64,000 nt of DNA from Maratus speciosus (GCA_963932465.1 OZ010800.1:94290807-94354806); one strand, 5' to 3'. Positions 47,201-58,560 are shown, counted from the first letter of the stretch. Translations and numbers: made by a program. The notes: generated from the sequence alone by a model not told the origin.

Positions 47201-47352
47201 CCACTACAGTTCTAAATAATTCTACTCAAAGTAAAAAAAAAAAGATTATGATCTTCGTCCTCGCAGTCATAAACAATATAAAATATAAATTAATCTTCAA
47301 TTTTATTTGGGATGCCTTTACCATTGTAAAAAATCTCATCTGTGCTAGCTAG
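44254..47352 (+). pseudogene. Gypsy-3 RT, RNase H and integrase
   Basis: RT: LALDLRLLNSI and TLDLPSAY, then TGA at 44616-44618 in frame, then the catalytic YQDDI at 44783-44797. RNase H: NTDASKTAISAVL and LLSNAKPL; the latter has Asn where most have Asp. Integrase: HHCC-like region (HITHTGIHKT, CEICLVNK), then D in SMDLLGPL, D in LTDHGSQF, a frameshift near 46405-46425, and E in GLSERCNTQIKSS. The tail is Ser/Thr/Gln-rich. A final A11 run at about 47231 shifts the frame: the alternative frame ends in a YDLRPR-like tail typical of gypsy pol. Confidence 0.9.
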
Positions 47353-48055
47353 ATTGGATTATCAAATACGAAGACTGACTGTTTATTTTATTTTTTACTT
47401 CTACCAAAGCTGCAGGCAGCATTTGTGTATTTTTTATATTTATTTTTTTTAAGTCGCCTACGTCTTGACACTGTGGAATTGTTATTCTGTAAAAGTATGT
47501 AAATCTTGTTTTTGTTTACTATGTTGTTCACTGAAATATTTTCTTCAAAACCTTATTCATTTTTTAGAATTTATATGTATTGAAAAAAAAAAAAAAAAAA
47601 AAAAAATGTGCTGATAACTCTGAATTTTTAATTTCAATATTGGATTTAAATATTAAGACAGATTCTTACAAAAATCAAATCAAATTTTTATTATTCATTA
47701 TTTTAGTTGCAAATGAAATGTCATTGATTGCTTCATTTTCATATGGTATTTATCTTAAGAAAGTAAAATTCTTATTGATATATAATATGAGTACATATGT
47801 CATCCCTTTCCCTATTGTGACTTCTAGAGTAATTCAAAATGTTACTTTCTTCTTAATTATAATTCATGCATGTTCTAACAACTAACCCCTTTCTAACATA
47901 AGCAAAAAAATAATAGTGAAAGTTACGCATGCTAATGCTTCTACTGTTGTTATTGGTGTATTATGTAAAGTGGTTGAAAATACATTAAACTTTTTTGTTT
48001 GAAAATTAACAAATTGAAAAAATATTTGTGTACATGAAAATTTTGTACTTTGGAT

Positions 48056-48159
48056 CCAAAGGTACTCTCCAAAGATACTATCCAAAGGTACTTTCCAAAG
48101 ATACTATCCAAAGGTACTCTCCAAAGATACTCTCCAAAGGTACTATCCAAAGATACTCT
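48056..48159 (+). repeat. 13-bp minisatellite, eight units
   Basis: Eight exact-length units of CCAAAGRTACTNT. Units alternate CCAAAGGTACT and CCAAAGATACT, so the true period is 26 bp (four copies). The antisense frame gives a repeated FGEYLW/FGKYLW peptide, probably a shadow. Confidence 0.95.
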
Positions 48160-48290
48160 ACAAAGATTATTTTACGTCTTTACAAAAAGAATACTTATAT
48201 ATTTTACATGAAAAAATGTAACATGTTTATACTTACAAAGATTATTTTAGGTCTTTACAAAAAAATACTTATGTATTTTACATAAAAAAG
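48160..48290 (+). repeat. 75-bp tandem duplication
   Basis: ACAAAGATTATTTTACGTCT at 48160 recurs at 48235 as ACAAAGATTATTTTAGGTCT, and the following ~40 bases match as well. It starts exactly where the 13-bp array ends. Confidence 0.85.
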
Positions 48291-49110
48291 TAATCACATA
48301 TTTAGTATTACAGATGTTTGAATTACATAATTCGATAAGCATTTCAGAATATTTAGTATAAATATTTTGTGTGATAATTTTTTTGTAAGACAAATGTTAT
48401 TAAAGTTATGTGGTACTACATTTATGAGAGTTTAAAAATCCTCTCTTTGCATTTATTTTCTTTGAAAGTATTATTATTGTGGTTGTAGAATAATACGATA
48501 TTGATTTCTTAAAAAGTGCTATATTTATATATAAATATTTTTAATGAGAGTGTAAATATTCTTTCTTGACTATATACTTACATTTTGAATTTTTGTTATG
48601 GAAAATTCTCGGATGAGTAATTTATTGAAGAATTGATAAAAAAAAAAAAATGAAATGTAGTTCATAGACTGTGACTTGAAATAGAATTGTGATTTAAAGG
48701 TACTACTTTAAATTATTGCTATTTTCTTTTTCTTTAAAAATAGAAAGGTTTTATTACTAATGTTGTATTATACTGAATGATGCAAAGTCCTCATGAATAT
48801 GCATGTCAATTTGTATCATGTAATATTTTTTGTCTATGTGTACATTATTACAATTTTTACCCACTCATTTAATATACACTGATCTTACTTTACAATGTTG
48901 TACTTGCTATTTCACATATTAGTGAATGAACTTTTAGCAACTTTTTTTTGAAAGACTTTGTGTACCTTTTGTCAGAAGAATGTAACCGATTTTTATTTTT
49001 ATTTTGTTTCTCATTATTTGAAGTTATATGCATGTTGTATATGTACATACTTTAGAAAATATTGGCTCAATGTCAAAATAATTACATTTCTCCATCTTAC
49101 CAATATTTTC

Positions 49111-49132
49111 ATTTGGGGAGGCCGGAGTAATA
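49111..49132 (+). promoter_or_regulatory. Gypsy-3 polypurine tract
   Basis: TTTGGGGAGGCCGGAGTAATA directly precedes the 3' LTR. Confidence 0.75.
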
Positions 49133-49872
49133 TGTTGTGGTTACTTAAAACCACTGCCATATATTTATTTAATTTCATTTAGAAAATATTTTTATTAATC
49201 TTGTATTCATTTAATTTTAATATCCGCATTCCAAAATTATTTTAATTCCCTTTTTTTCAACTCTTCCCTGTAAGTTTTTTCTTTCTGGCATAGCATTTCA
49301 TTCATTTTAAAATCATAAACGTCGTTTTGGAATCTGTACTTCCGGTAAAAGAATTATCTGGAAAATTCCATATCTTTCTATTTGTGAAGTCATATCCTTT
49401 TGTAGCTCCACCCCTTAGCCAATAATATTTAAATCAGTTTATTTCGTAATTTCAAAATCTGTAACTCTTTACTACTGTTTGGCATCTTATCTCAGTGAAA
49501 TCTATCAAATTTCCTTTTTTTAAAGCAGTTTTTTATATTCTTTAGCATTGCATTTTATGCCAATGCATGGCGCCTGTATGTTCGTTCAGCCAAAGTTGGC
49601 GTGTTTCAAGGATTATAGCTAACCCCTTTACTCCTCTTCTCGGAGAGCTCGCGCGCATTCAGTAGTGCAGTTGAGTTGGGATTCCAATGCAGAATGGCTG
49701 CCCTTTTTTGCCGTTCTGCGAAGAAATTATGTCTGCGCCTGCATGAGTGTTCTCTCAACGAACGCAGAGAATGGATGGATGCCTCTTCCCCTTCTACAAA
49801 AATAATAAACGAATTTCGTATCTACAGTAAGAAATATTAAAAGTAAAAGATTATTTCGGCTGCATAGTTTCG

Positions 49873-49911
<39 letters not shown>

Positions 49912-50533
49912 TGGCGAGATGCTTTGATCAGTTACTTCTCGTTCTTCTGTAGGATGTGGGTAAAGAATTCTGTTGACGGCATTATTATTATTTTTTATTC
50001 AAGTGTTGCTTTTATTTCGAGTCGTAGAATTATGATGCTATAAAAATCATCTAAATGCCTGTGTCTCCATACTCCCCAAAGGAAAGAAATTACTTTATTT
50101 TCCTTAGTAAGAATGTAGATGTATGTGTCGATCATAAAAAATGTACATCTAAAAGAATAAGACATGTACTGTATGATAATATGCTATGTTCTGCAAAAAA
50201 TTGCTTCACAAATAAAAAAATTTGCAAGGAAGATTTTTCATTTGTTTATTTTTCTTTCTGCAAATGTCTCCATCATTCTTCTGTTCTTTCGGGTCAATGC
50301 AAGTAATGCTTTTACCTTTTTATTTTTTTTTTGTTCTTAATTTCCAAATGAATGATAAGTAAATTCAGATTTTATTTAATTAATGACTGTTGTGTCTAAG
50401 TGGTCTTTTGTGGCCGCAACAAAATGTAAAATGCACACTATACGATCGATCCTTAAAAAAATGATTTGGAATTTCAATATCCAAAATAACTTTACAATAT
50501 TATTCTATCACCTCCTGTCTCCAAAACACAACA
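49133..50533 (+). repeat. Gypsy-3 3' LTR
   Basis: The partner of 39691-41065. It carries a T36 run (49875-49910) and an intact copy of the 83-codon frame (50055-50306). Confidence 0.95.
50055..50306 (+). CDS. Second copy of the 83-codon LTR frame
   Basis: The same frame as 40590-40841, with seven residue differences (for example Q8P, S30C, Y37H). The final codons read TGCAAGTAA, so the donor-like CAGGTAATG of the first copy is not kept exactly. Function unknown. Confidence 0.3.
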   Translation: MPVSPYSPKERNYFIFLSKNVDVCVDHKKCTSKRIRHVLYDNMLCSAKNCFTNKKICKEDFSFVYFSFCKCLHHSSVLSGQCK

Positions 50534-50557
50534 GTATTTTTTAGCACTGAATCTGAA

Positions 50558-50930
50558 AGTGACATTCATTGTTAACCATCACATTTTTGCAAATAGTAAA
50601 TGTCAATTTAAAATATAGCGAAAATTTGATACTATAAAGCAAATATAAAACAATTTTATATCATTTAATTTTACATAATTCAATAATTTATTCAATTTTT
50701 TGGATTATATAGGGATTTTTACAGATAAACAGCTGAGGTGTCCGATGAGATGGGGATGGATGATCAATTTTAACTTTGAAATTTACTATTTGGAAAACAT
50801 CATGACGTGATGGTTAAAAATGAAGGTCATTTTCGTATTCTTTGGTAAAAAATACATGAAAATCAATAATCAAAATTTAAAAACACGACAATCACATCTA
50901 TTTTATAGTATCAAATTTCCGCTGTTTTTT
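50558..50930. repeat. Internal hairpin, ~130-bp arms
   Basis: GTGACATTCATTGTTAACCATCAC near 50558 and its partner GTGATGGTTAAAAATGAAGG near 50808 are inverted. GCGAAAATTTGATACTATAA near 50620 pairs with TTTATAGTATCAAATTTCCG near 50905. It lies in the right half of the split TIR element. Confidence 0.6.
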
Positions 50931-51796
50931 TCTTTGTAAACTTGCACAGATATTTTCTTCTGATGGACTGTTGACTTTCATTACTATGAAACAGCATGTA
51001 TAAATGAAGTGTTAGGTGAAGATGAAAGAACTGTCTTAGAACGGTAGAACTCTGATTTTCTGCTCAGAATGGGGAAAAATATGGCCATATTTTCTCCCAA
51101 TTCTGATACGATTTTTAAAAAATCTTTTCGTGGTGGAAAAAAATTAAGGCCAATTTCTGATTCAGCAGTACATTATACATAAGAATCAATTATCGAAAAA
51201 TAAAAACATGACATAACCCAACTTTTCCAGGCTAGTCTAACCTAATAACATTTTAAAATATGTATCATTTTGTAAAGAATTGAGGCTGTCAATTTTCATC
51301 CTTTTATAAAACAAAATTTCTGTTTTTTTTCTTCTTATATGTTTATTACAAATTATATACTTTGCATTAATATATCTAAATGCTTAAATATTTCAAATTT
51401 ATATTGCAATGTTAATTTTACTCTCAACCATTTTTTAATATATCTGTCAAAATTAAATTTCTACTAAATTTCTGAATGACCCCTAATTTGCAGCAAAAAA
51501 TATGCCCAAACTTTAATCAGCCATTACTCAGTCAATTTTAATCGTAGAATAACGGGGCTTTTTTTGTCTTACTTTACAGAGTAACAGGGAAATTTTACTA
51601 AATATAAATTACAGGAACGGGGGACCGTATAAAGCTTTAAATTTCGTAATTTTTTAAGAAATATTTTTATTGACCCAAATCGTTTTTAAAATATTTCTTA
51701 ACCTCACTTAAAATATTTTTATCATTGGAACTATATGTCTATGACTAACGGTTTAGGAATTAGCCGTTGGACACTGTTGACAGTGGACACTCTGTA

Positions 51797-53600
51797 TATT
51801 TGCATTGATTATTTCTGTAGTTAGTTCATAGAGACTGAAAAAAATAATCTGAAAAAAAAAATGTAACTACAAAAAAATTCTGTAAGAGAAATCCAAAATC
51901 CCGTATTAAATTTCTAACACTTAACATATTTTAAATATAAATTGCACTTTAATCAGCAATGCACATGTTTCAATAGTTTTACTGATCGCGAAACTCATTC
52001 CACATCAGTTTTCTTTCTATAACATAAAATGCAAAAAAAAATTATACTTTTATATTCACATTACATTGAATCAGTTTTAAATAAAATATGAAAGGTGATT
52101 ATTTTTAAAGGAAAATTGATTAATTTTAAACAAATTTAAATTCGATATACTGTTTAAAAATAAAATGAAAATACAAATGATTTCAAAACTAATAATTTGG
52201 AATATAAAACATCAATACCATGAAATGGATTTAAATATTTTTATGAAATATTACGATCATTAATAATAGTTTATACACACTTCATTAAGACTTATAAATT
52301 AAAGAATGGTATAATTTAATCTATTAAAATGTATAATTGTAGCAATTCCTTTCTAGAGTAGCATATTATTAAAATGGGAAATTATAGCTGATAAGAGATA
52401 TTTTAAGTAAAAGTTAATCCTTGTCTTGTAAATTTCAGATTTAATTAAAAGTCACAATCAATTTTAGATAATTAAATTAATGTATGTTATTGTGTCTGAA
52501 GAGGTAAATGCAAATATCAAATGTTACAAAAAAATAATCTCTTTTATTTTCGCTTAATTGAAATTTTAAACAATTTATTTATTATCAGTATTACAACACA
52601 GGTAAACTGGTGTGTTGCCCACTAAAAAATTACTACAATTCATAACATGTAATTATATTAAAATCTAAAAATATATGTATTTTTTAAATATGACTTTTTT
52701 TTAGTTTACAAATGATCTTTAATATTAGAAATATTCTGAAATATCAAAAGTGATAATTTAACATTACCGTCTCTATTCGTTTATTTAACTTATAATGTAA
52801 TCTAAAATCTTATTTTATAAATATTTTGAATAGCTCATGACAAAATAATGAAAAGTTCATAAAAATCTGATTAACCGAAATTAATCTAAAATGTATTTCA
52901 TAGCAATTTCTTTTGCCGAAACTAAACTAATATATTTAAACGAGAGATATTTTCACTTTGATGGAGAAGCATATATTTTGAAATTTTATAACGTATAGGT
53001 AAGAGGGATAAAAATAATGTAGCTGTTGGTTTTACAACCAGACTCAGGCAAGGCCAAGAACTGGTAAATCTATAATTTTCGTTGAAAAACACAGATATGA
53101 TTCCACTCGACTTTCAAAACAACGGTGCACTTGTCCATAAAATAAACTGTATTCAATTTCTGTAAGTTTTTGACACAGTTGAATAAGCTGGATTCAATCA
53201 CATAAAAATTCCTATTTTCCATTACTCACGGGACCGTCGGTGTGGCATTGTATTCGAAACAAACGGATAATCAACAGACACTACAAGACGGTTACTAAAT
53301 TTAGATTTATTTTTGCCCGTTTTTAAATAAGAATATTTAATCGATTTTTTATATATTGTGTACATTCATTAATAAAACGCATAAAGGATAATAATAAGTC
53401 AATTATTCAGACAAATTTCGAATTTCACAGATGAAATGTGTAATACCCATTTTTATACAAAGTATTCCATTTTACATTTTTTTGTCTTTTTAGATTGCAC
53501 TTCAACAGCATAAAAGTTACGGATTCTATCTAATAAAAGTACTTGTGTTTCACCAGCTTTCTCTTGTGTCTGAAAAAAAAAAAAAAACCTAGTATGTTGT
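51797..53600. other. AT-rich intergenic DNA, no gene seen
   Basis: Only short frames and A/T runs. A GC-richer patch at 53030-53290 has no coding frame I can support. Confidence 0.45.
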
Positions 53601-53624
53601 GGCCATCACAAAACTTTCTTCTAT

Positions 53625-54245
53625 ATAAATCACGTCAATGAAATCATTTAAACAGTACAAGAAATTACATCAATATAGCACCAATTCATATCAGATTATA
53701 TCTGATTTGGAAGTTTCAAGAAAATCCGTGCATTAGTTATTGAGATAGAGCTGTAGTGGAAATTTAAAAAAAAGCAGCAACGCAGTGCCACCTGTTGAGC
53801 AATTTACACCAAAAACGAAACAACAATAATTCATATCCAGGTGTACCTGAATCTGAGATTTGTTGAAAATCCAAGCATTAATTCTTGAGATAGAGCTATT
53901 GCGGAAATCATAAAAAATGCAGCATAGAAGCGTCACCTGTTGAGCGATTCACATAAAAATCTACAAAACGTCAAATCATGTCAAGAACTAACTGTATCTG
54001 CAATTTGATGAAAGTCCGTGCATTAGTTCTGTAGATTGAACTATTCTGGAAATCGTGAAAAATGCTGCATAGCAACGCCACCTATTGAACAATTTACACC
54101 AAAAACTAATAAGCATCAATATACATCAGGGACTAACTGAATATAATTTTATATTAAATTCCGTGCATTAGTTCTTGAGATAGAACGCCCACAAAATTTG
54201 CGTCGCATACATACAGACAGACAGAGTCACAGACTCACAGACAGA
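53625..54245 (+). repeat. 145-bp tandem array plus CAGA microsatellite
   Basis: The landmark CATTAGTT (or CATTAATT) sits at 53731, 53876, 54021 and 54166, a spacing of exactly 145 each time. Every unit also contains a CACCTGTTGAGC-like segment and TTTACACCAAAAA. Units are about 75-85% identical by eye, so the fixed spacing is striking for their age. The last unit runs into CATACATACAGACAGACAGA and then a GTGTTTTTCGGG segment. The frame at 53733-53936 is not coding in the other units. Confidence 0.9.
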
Positions 54246-54386
54246 CATTTTGTAAAAACGTGTTTTTCGGGTTCTCTCATCCCTAAAACATGTTAATTCG
54301 TTGAAAACCGGGATTTGAAAATTTTCATGAATCTAATACTTTCTTATTGTAACGATTTAAGAAAATGCACTTAAAAAGCATAGTCT

Positions 54387-54571
54387 CTACTTCTGTATAA
54401 ATGAGTCTTCAATAATCATTCCCGATTCATCACATTCTTCTGCTTCAGGTTTCTTTGGCCTTAAAATATTTCGAATACTTTTAGAATCTGTTAATTCCTC
54501 ATAACCAAGCATTTTTCTAAGAATAGCGCCAACTGACTCGGGTTTTCTGTGTATTTGAGTTTTTGTAATGA
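54387..54571 (-). CDS. Possible terminal coding exon, 61 codons, unrecognised
   Basis: The minus strand has an open frame from an acceptor-like TACTAACCGCCAG (branch-like TACTAAC just upstream) to TAG at 54387-54389. The product begins ITKTQIHRKPESVGAILRK and ends in an acidic stretch, SGMIIEDSFIQK. It is charged and of ordinary amino-acid composition, unlike the Phe/Ile/Lys-rich chance frames around it. An in-frame TAA stands just upstream of the acceptor, so it must be spliced if real. It may be the last exon of a host gene or a piece of an unlisted transposase. Confidence 0.35.
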
Positions 54572-54742
54572 CTGGCGGTTAGTAGCGGGGCGGATAATCG
54601 GAAATTTACTGAAATTGCAAATTGATTTTTATAAACACACGGCATTTTCTTTTTAAAAAAATCTCCCGTAAAAGCTTTAAACTTCAAGGTCACATAGTGA
54701 TTTTGTCCCTTAAGATATTAAAAAAGTGTATGTTTAATTATA

Positions 54743-55634
54743 CGAGGGTAGGTTGAAAAGAAATACACACATGCTTGTAGTATACGAATAAAAACAAATA
54801 GCAAGATCCAAAAAAAGTACCTTAAAGTACAGTTCTTAAGCTTCAAAGTCATATATTTGTTTTTCAACATAGTCACCGTTATAGCTAACGAATTTTTCTC
54901 AACGTGTAACAAGTTTTTGTATTCCGTCACTGAAAATGTCTTCCGACTTTTCACGAATCCAGGACTTTACAGTTGCCTTCACCTCAACGTACGAGGTGTA
55001 ATGATTAATCTCGAGGTCTCACTTGAGTAGAGGAAAAATTAAATATCGAAAGGCTCAAGATCGGCGTGGATTTGGTTGAAACATCAGGTTTCGCAGAGCC
55101 TGTGCAGTTGCGGATTTTACGGTATCCCAATTGTTCAGTAATGAAACCAATACGTTCCTTGGATATTCCAATATGGCTTGCGATACACTTTTGAGTGATT
55201 CGGCGGTCATTATGAATCAAATCGTCGACGAATTTGCGATGTTTTCGTCTGGCATATATGGGAAGTCCGCTGCTTTTTTCATAAACAATTAAGGCTTTTC
55301 TAGGCTTGCAATCACAAAATTTTACTGCCGATCAATTTACAGTAGACTTATCAATAGCCTCGTTACCTTTAAACGACGATAAATCTCAGCATGGCTCACT
55401 TTTTCAGCAGTTAAAAATTCGATAACTGAACGCTGTTTAACTCTCGTTGACATAGCACTAGAACACTTCTCCATACTTCCGCTTCTGAAAACACACTGGA
55501 TGAATTCAGCGACTTCAAATCCGCACATGCGTATAGAGGGGAATCTTACTCTCACATGACACCAGAAGCGCTTCTCAAGGTCATTTTGTTCGCGCTTTAC
55601 AACTATGTCTGCATTACTTACCAGTCTACCTTAG
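54743..55634 (-). mobile_element. Mariner transposon, internally deleted
   Basis: The ends CGAGGGTAGGTTGAAAAGAA (left) and the reverse complement of the right end (CTAAGGTAGACTGGTAAGTA) align at about two-thirds of positions, and TA flanks both. The 892-bp length is well short of the usual ~1.3 kb, and the catalytic middle is missing. Confidence 0.8.
54845..55475 (-). pseudogene. Mariner transposase fragments
   Basis: Minus-strand pieces: the N-terminal helix-turn-helix start (STRVKQRSVIEFLTAEKVSH, 55337-55450); then IHNDRRITQKCIASHIGIS with EQLGYRKI (55130-55220), the second helix-turn-helix and linker; then a C-terminal segment with DGIQKLVTR, an in-frame TGA, and NGDYVEKQIYDFEA ending near 54845. 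The DD34D catalytic stretch between the second and third pieces is deleted. Mariner transposases cut and paste at TA. This one cannot act. Confidence 0.8.
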
Positions 55635-55849
55635 TACCACATGTGATATTCTTCCACTCAAACAAACAAATTGTTCTTTTCAGTACGAGGCAAACTAATA
55701 TGTCGAGTTATATATTTTGAAAATATATATAATATTTAATATCCATTTATATAATAATATAATATTTAATATCCAGTTAATAAATAATTTAAAAAACGAT
55801 TTTAGTTTGAATATTATGAATCTATGCATTAATTCAGTCAACTTAGATC

Positions 55850-56175
55850 TAAATTTGTTTAAATGCTGTACACTAGAGTCACATATGGGGAACTTTTTTC
55901 TCTCAATCATTGGCATTATCTCTGAACGTATTCGGGTTGGGTTGATTGTTGACGGCCGATTATCTACTCGAGGGATATAGGCCCTAGGGGGAGTTCCCTT
56001 CGTGGGGGTCTTTCTAAAGGAACCTAACCCGTATTTACGCATGGAAAATCCAAGGCTTCGAAGAAAACCACGAAAACTCCGAAACAGTTAGGCCGTCGGG
56101 CGCGATTGGGTTCGAACCCAGCACATCCCGTCTACCAGCTTCGAGAGCAGAACCTCTCAGCCACTGGTGGGGCCT
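55850..56175 (-). mobile_element. tRNA-derived SINE
   Basis: On the minus strand a tRNA-like head has an A box TGGCTGAGAGGTT (near 56162-56150) and a B box GGTTCGAACCC (near 56121-56111), about 40 bases apart as in tRNA genes. A GC-rich body follows (56095-55920). The spacing and loop suggest descent from a class II (Ser/Leu-like) tRNA, but the cloverleaf is degraded. Tail limits are approximate. Confidence 0.7.
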
Positions 56176-56179
56176 GAAA

Positions 56180-58220
56180 GTATTCGAGTCGCATAAAGCA
56201 TGCTATATCTTAAAACAGACAATTTAACTAAATATAACATCTCGTAATTTTTATAATTTATATGTATTTCAGAACACGACTTAATATTATTAAATGTTTC
56301 AATCTTTAACTTTTGAAAGTATTTACTGAGAAAAGTAGAAAACATTTTTGACAATATTTTTTTTTCTCTTAAGAATGCATATTCACATAAAAAATTAACA
56401 AAAATATTCCCATAAAACCATGTTTTAGTATTTGAAGTGGAACCTCTGTCATTTTTATTTTTATTTTCATATATTTATGATGTACCTTTTATTAAAAATA
56501 AATAAATAAATAAATAAAATCTTTCTGGCTTCTGTCGCAAGGCTTTGTTAGCTTTTTGATTTTGTATCATGCATTTTATTCAAAATATTTACTCTTTCTT
56601 TTAACTTTATTAGAAAATCCTTTCAATATATTGAACTAATTTTTGAAATCCGATAAAAATATAACATTTTACTTTCATCCATTTTCGTATTTTTTCTTCA
56701 TTTGAAATACATTCGATTTTCTACCTACAATTTGGTGCATTGTCTTTTTGCACATAATAAAAGTTAAATTATTCCCATTTATTTATTTAATATTCAAACA
56801 TTTTAAATTTATCATACGAAAGAAGTTCATTATCTTTTAATATTTAATTTTGTCAAAAACGATCTTTTATTTTTATATTTTCTTTTACTTTAGTTATGAA
56901 TTCATACTATTAACTGATAGCCAAGAAAGATTGAAAATCGAAAAATATTTTATTTTATTTTTTGTTAATTTAGTTTAATGCATCATATTAGATGCAGCGA
57001 ATATATCGCTATTTCCTGCTTATAAATGAACACATTAATTAAAAAAAATACTTTGTACAATAATAAGCTTCATTTATCTATTTTTGATTTATGTAGGAAA
57101 TTAAGGTTACAATGTTAAATATTTTTAAAAAACGTTGTTTGCGTTTTATTTCCACGTATCTTTTCGTTACATTTTTAACAACATTTTTGCTGTAAGATAT
57201 TTTTAAATTAGACGTATCCCACCAAAAAAGCCCTATTAGAAAGAAATGGGTTTTCCTCTTCAGTCCTAACATTTGTTAGCCTCCATCCTCATCAATTTGT
57301 TTTTTGTTCTTTTAACGTTATTTTCATACGCGGGAAAATTTTAAAATTTGTGTATACAAGAGGATAGACTAGATCTGGGGGGAGAAAAGAAGAGATTTGT
57401 TTTCAAAAATTAATATGAAAATTACTTGTTCATACAAAATCTAGATAGCATTTAATTTTCTCCTTAGAATTAACAATAATTTAAGAAATTAGTTACAAAT
57501 AAACCCAAAGAAAAATTATCAAAAAAAAAAAAAAAAAAAAAAACAGAAAATAGAAATCTGTGTTGCACATAACTTTTAGTTATGTGATCCAGCACAAAAA
57601 TTGCCTGAACTGATATATTTATGTTTATAATAAATGGAATATGCAAAAAATTCCTTATAAGTATTTTCAACATGGAATTAATATATTTGGAAGATAAACT
57701 CTAAGAAGGGCAACAAATTATGCAATATCACTATACATTTCATACAAAGACTTAAAGATAAAATTATAAAATTTTTAAAAGCATTTCGTGATTCTAGGCA
57801 TTGCCTTTGAATCGGAGTAAAGTTACTTTCCTATTTTACCAGAGTAAATAGAAATGAATACAAAGAATCGAAATGATAAGATAATAGATTATAGATACCT
57901 ATATAGCGTGAGAGAAAATCACTCATTAAACATAAATACATCAATATGGATTATATATTAAATAAAGTGACCTTAGATAGTGTTTTAAATTTATGAAGAA
58001 AATCAAAATGATTTTTTTCCCTTCCAAATATTCATTTTCATCTCTCAAAGATATTTTTAAATGTACAGATCCATTGCATGAGCTACATTTGGAAAATAAA
58101 CCCATATTTAAAAAACGCATAAAAGTCAAAAACTAAAAATAAATAAATATATGAGATTTTTTAAAAACAAAATTAAAGATGTGATATTTAAAGATGATAT
58201 GGATATGTGATATGATGCTG
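56180..58220. other. AT-rich intergenic DNA, no gene seen
   Basis: No coding frame. (AAAT)n near 56495-56518 and an A-run at 57520-57543. Confidence 0.45.
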
Positions 58221-58224
58221 AAAA

Positions 58225-58560
58225 ATCCACTAACAAGGACAGGTTCCAATGTCGGCGAAACAGAATGTTCCGACCCATTGAGTATTCATTGGGTATAGTC
58301 AATAGATAAAGATATGCAAGTGGTAAAGCGCAAAATGCAGGAAGCCCTAAAAAAATGTCCCAATGATCACCGAATGTTGACCTTTAAAATAAAAAAATCA
58401 TACAAAATTACTCTCGCTTTCAAGCTTCTGGATGGTTCTAGTTGGCAGAGTGCCAGATTTCTAACTTTTCAAAAGATATCCGAACAAAAGACATCGGGAC
58501 ATTTTGGGTTCGATACCCCTCCAAGGCTTTTTTTCCCTCAAACAAAATATAGGGCAATTA
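58225..58560 (+). mobile_element. tRNA-derived SINE
   Basis: Plus-strand head with an A-box-like TAGTTGGCAGAGTGCC near 58438 and B box GGGTTCGATACCC near 58505, followed by CTCCAAGGCTTTTTTTCC. It shares CTAACTTTTCA and the B-box/CAAGG..TTTT segment with the copy at 61550-61640, so both belong to one family. The 58314-58601 frame across it is not considered a gene. Confidence 0.6.

Larger units (their letters stand above)
47353..49110 (+). other. Gypsy-3 3' region, no env seen
   Basis: About 1.76 kb of AT-rich DNA with short frames only. It holds an A-run at 47582-47606 and the two tandem repeats listed separately. Confidence 0.6.
39691..50533 (+). mobile_element. Ty3/gypsy LTR retrotransposon Gypsy-3, complete but decayed
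   Basis: Long LTRs (1375 and 1401 bp) starting TGTTGTGGTT and ending CACAACA, with a perfect target duplication GTATT (39686-39690, 50534-50538). The element contains a primer site, gag, protease, RT, RNase H, integrase, a 1.8-kb 3' region with two tandem repeats, and a polypurine tract. The coding part has several single-base lesions. The LTRs look about 97-98% identical apart from homopolymers. Confidence 0.95.
38675..51794. mobile_element. TIR DNA element split by Gypsy-3
   Basis: 38675 onward (CAGTGTGTCCACTCTCAACG) is the inverted partner of sequence ending at 51794 (CAGAGTGTCCACTGTCAACA on the minus strand). Over the first 68 positions about 61 match, and homology continues for roughly 300 bp. 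TA flanks both ends (38673-38674, 51795-51796). Removing Gypsy-3 and one target copy leaves about 2.3 kb with no transposase frame. A segment near 39148-39300 also resembles 51250-51450 in the same orientation, so the interior contains a direct repeat too. Confidence 0.7.

Noticed and set aside
47882..48150. Minus-strand frames with repeated FGEYLW-type peptide
   Set aside because: They are translations of the 13-bp minisatellite; frame is kept by the 26/39-bp arithmetic, not by coding.
48056..48159. Possible CRISPR-like array
   Set aside because: Units are contiguous 13-bp repeats without spacers, and the DNA is eukaryotic.
56090..56175. Functional tRNA gene
   Set aside because: A and B boxes are present but no good acceptor stem or anticodon arm forms; it continues into a SINE body.
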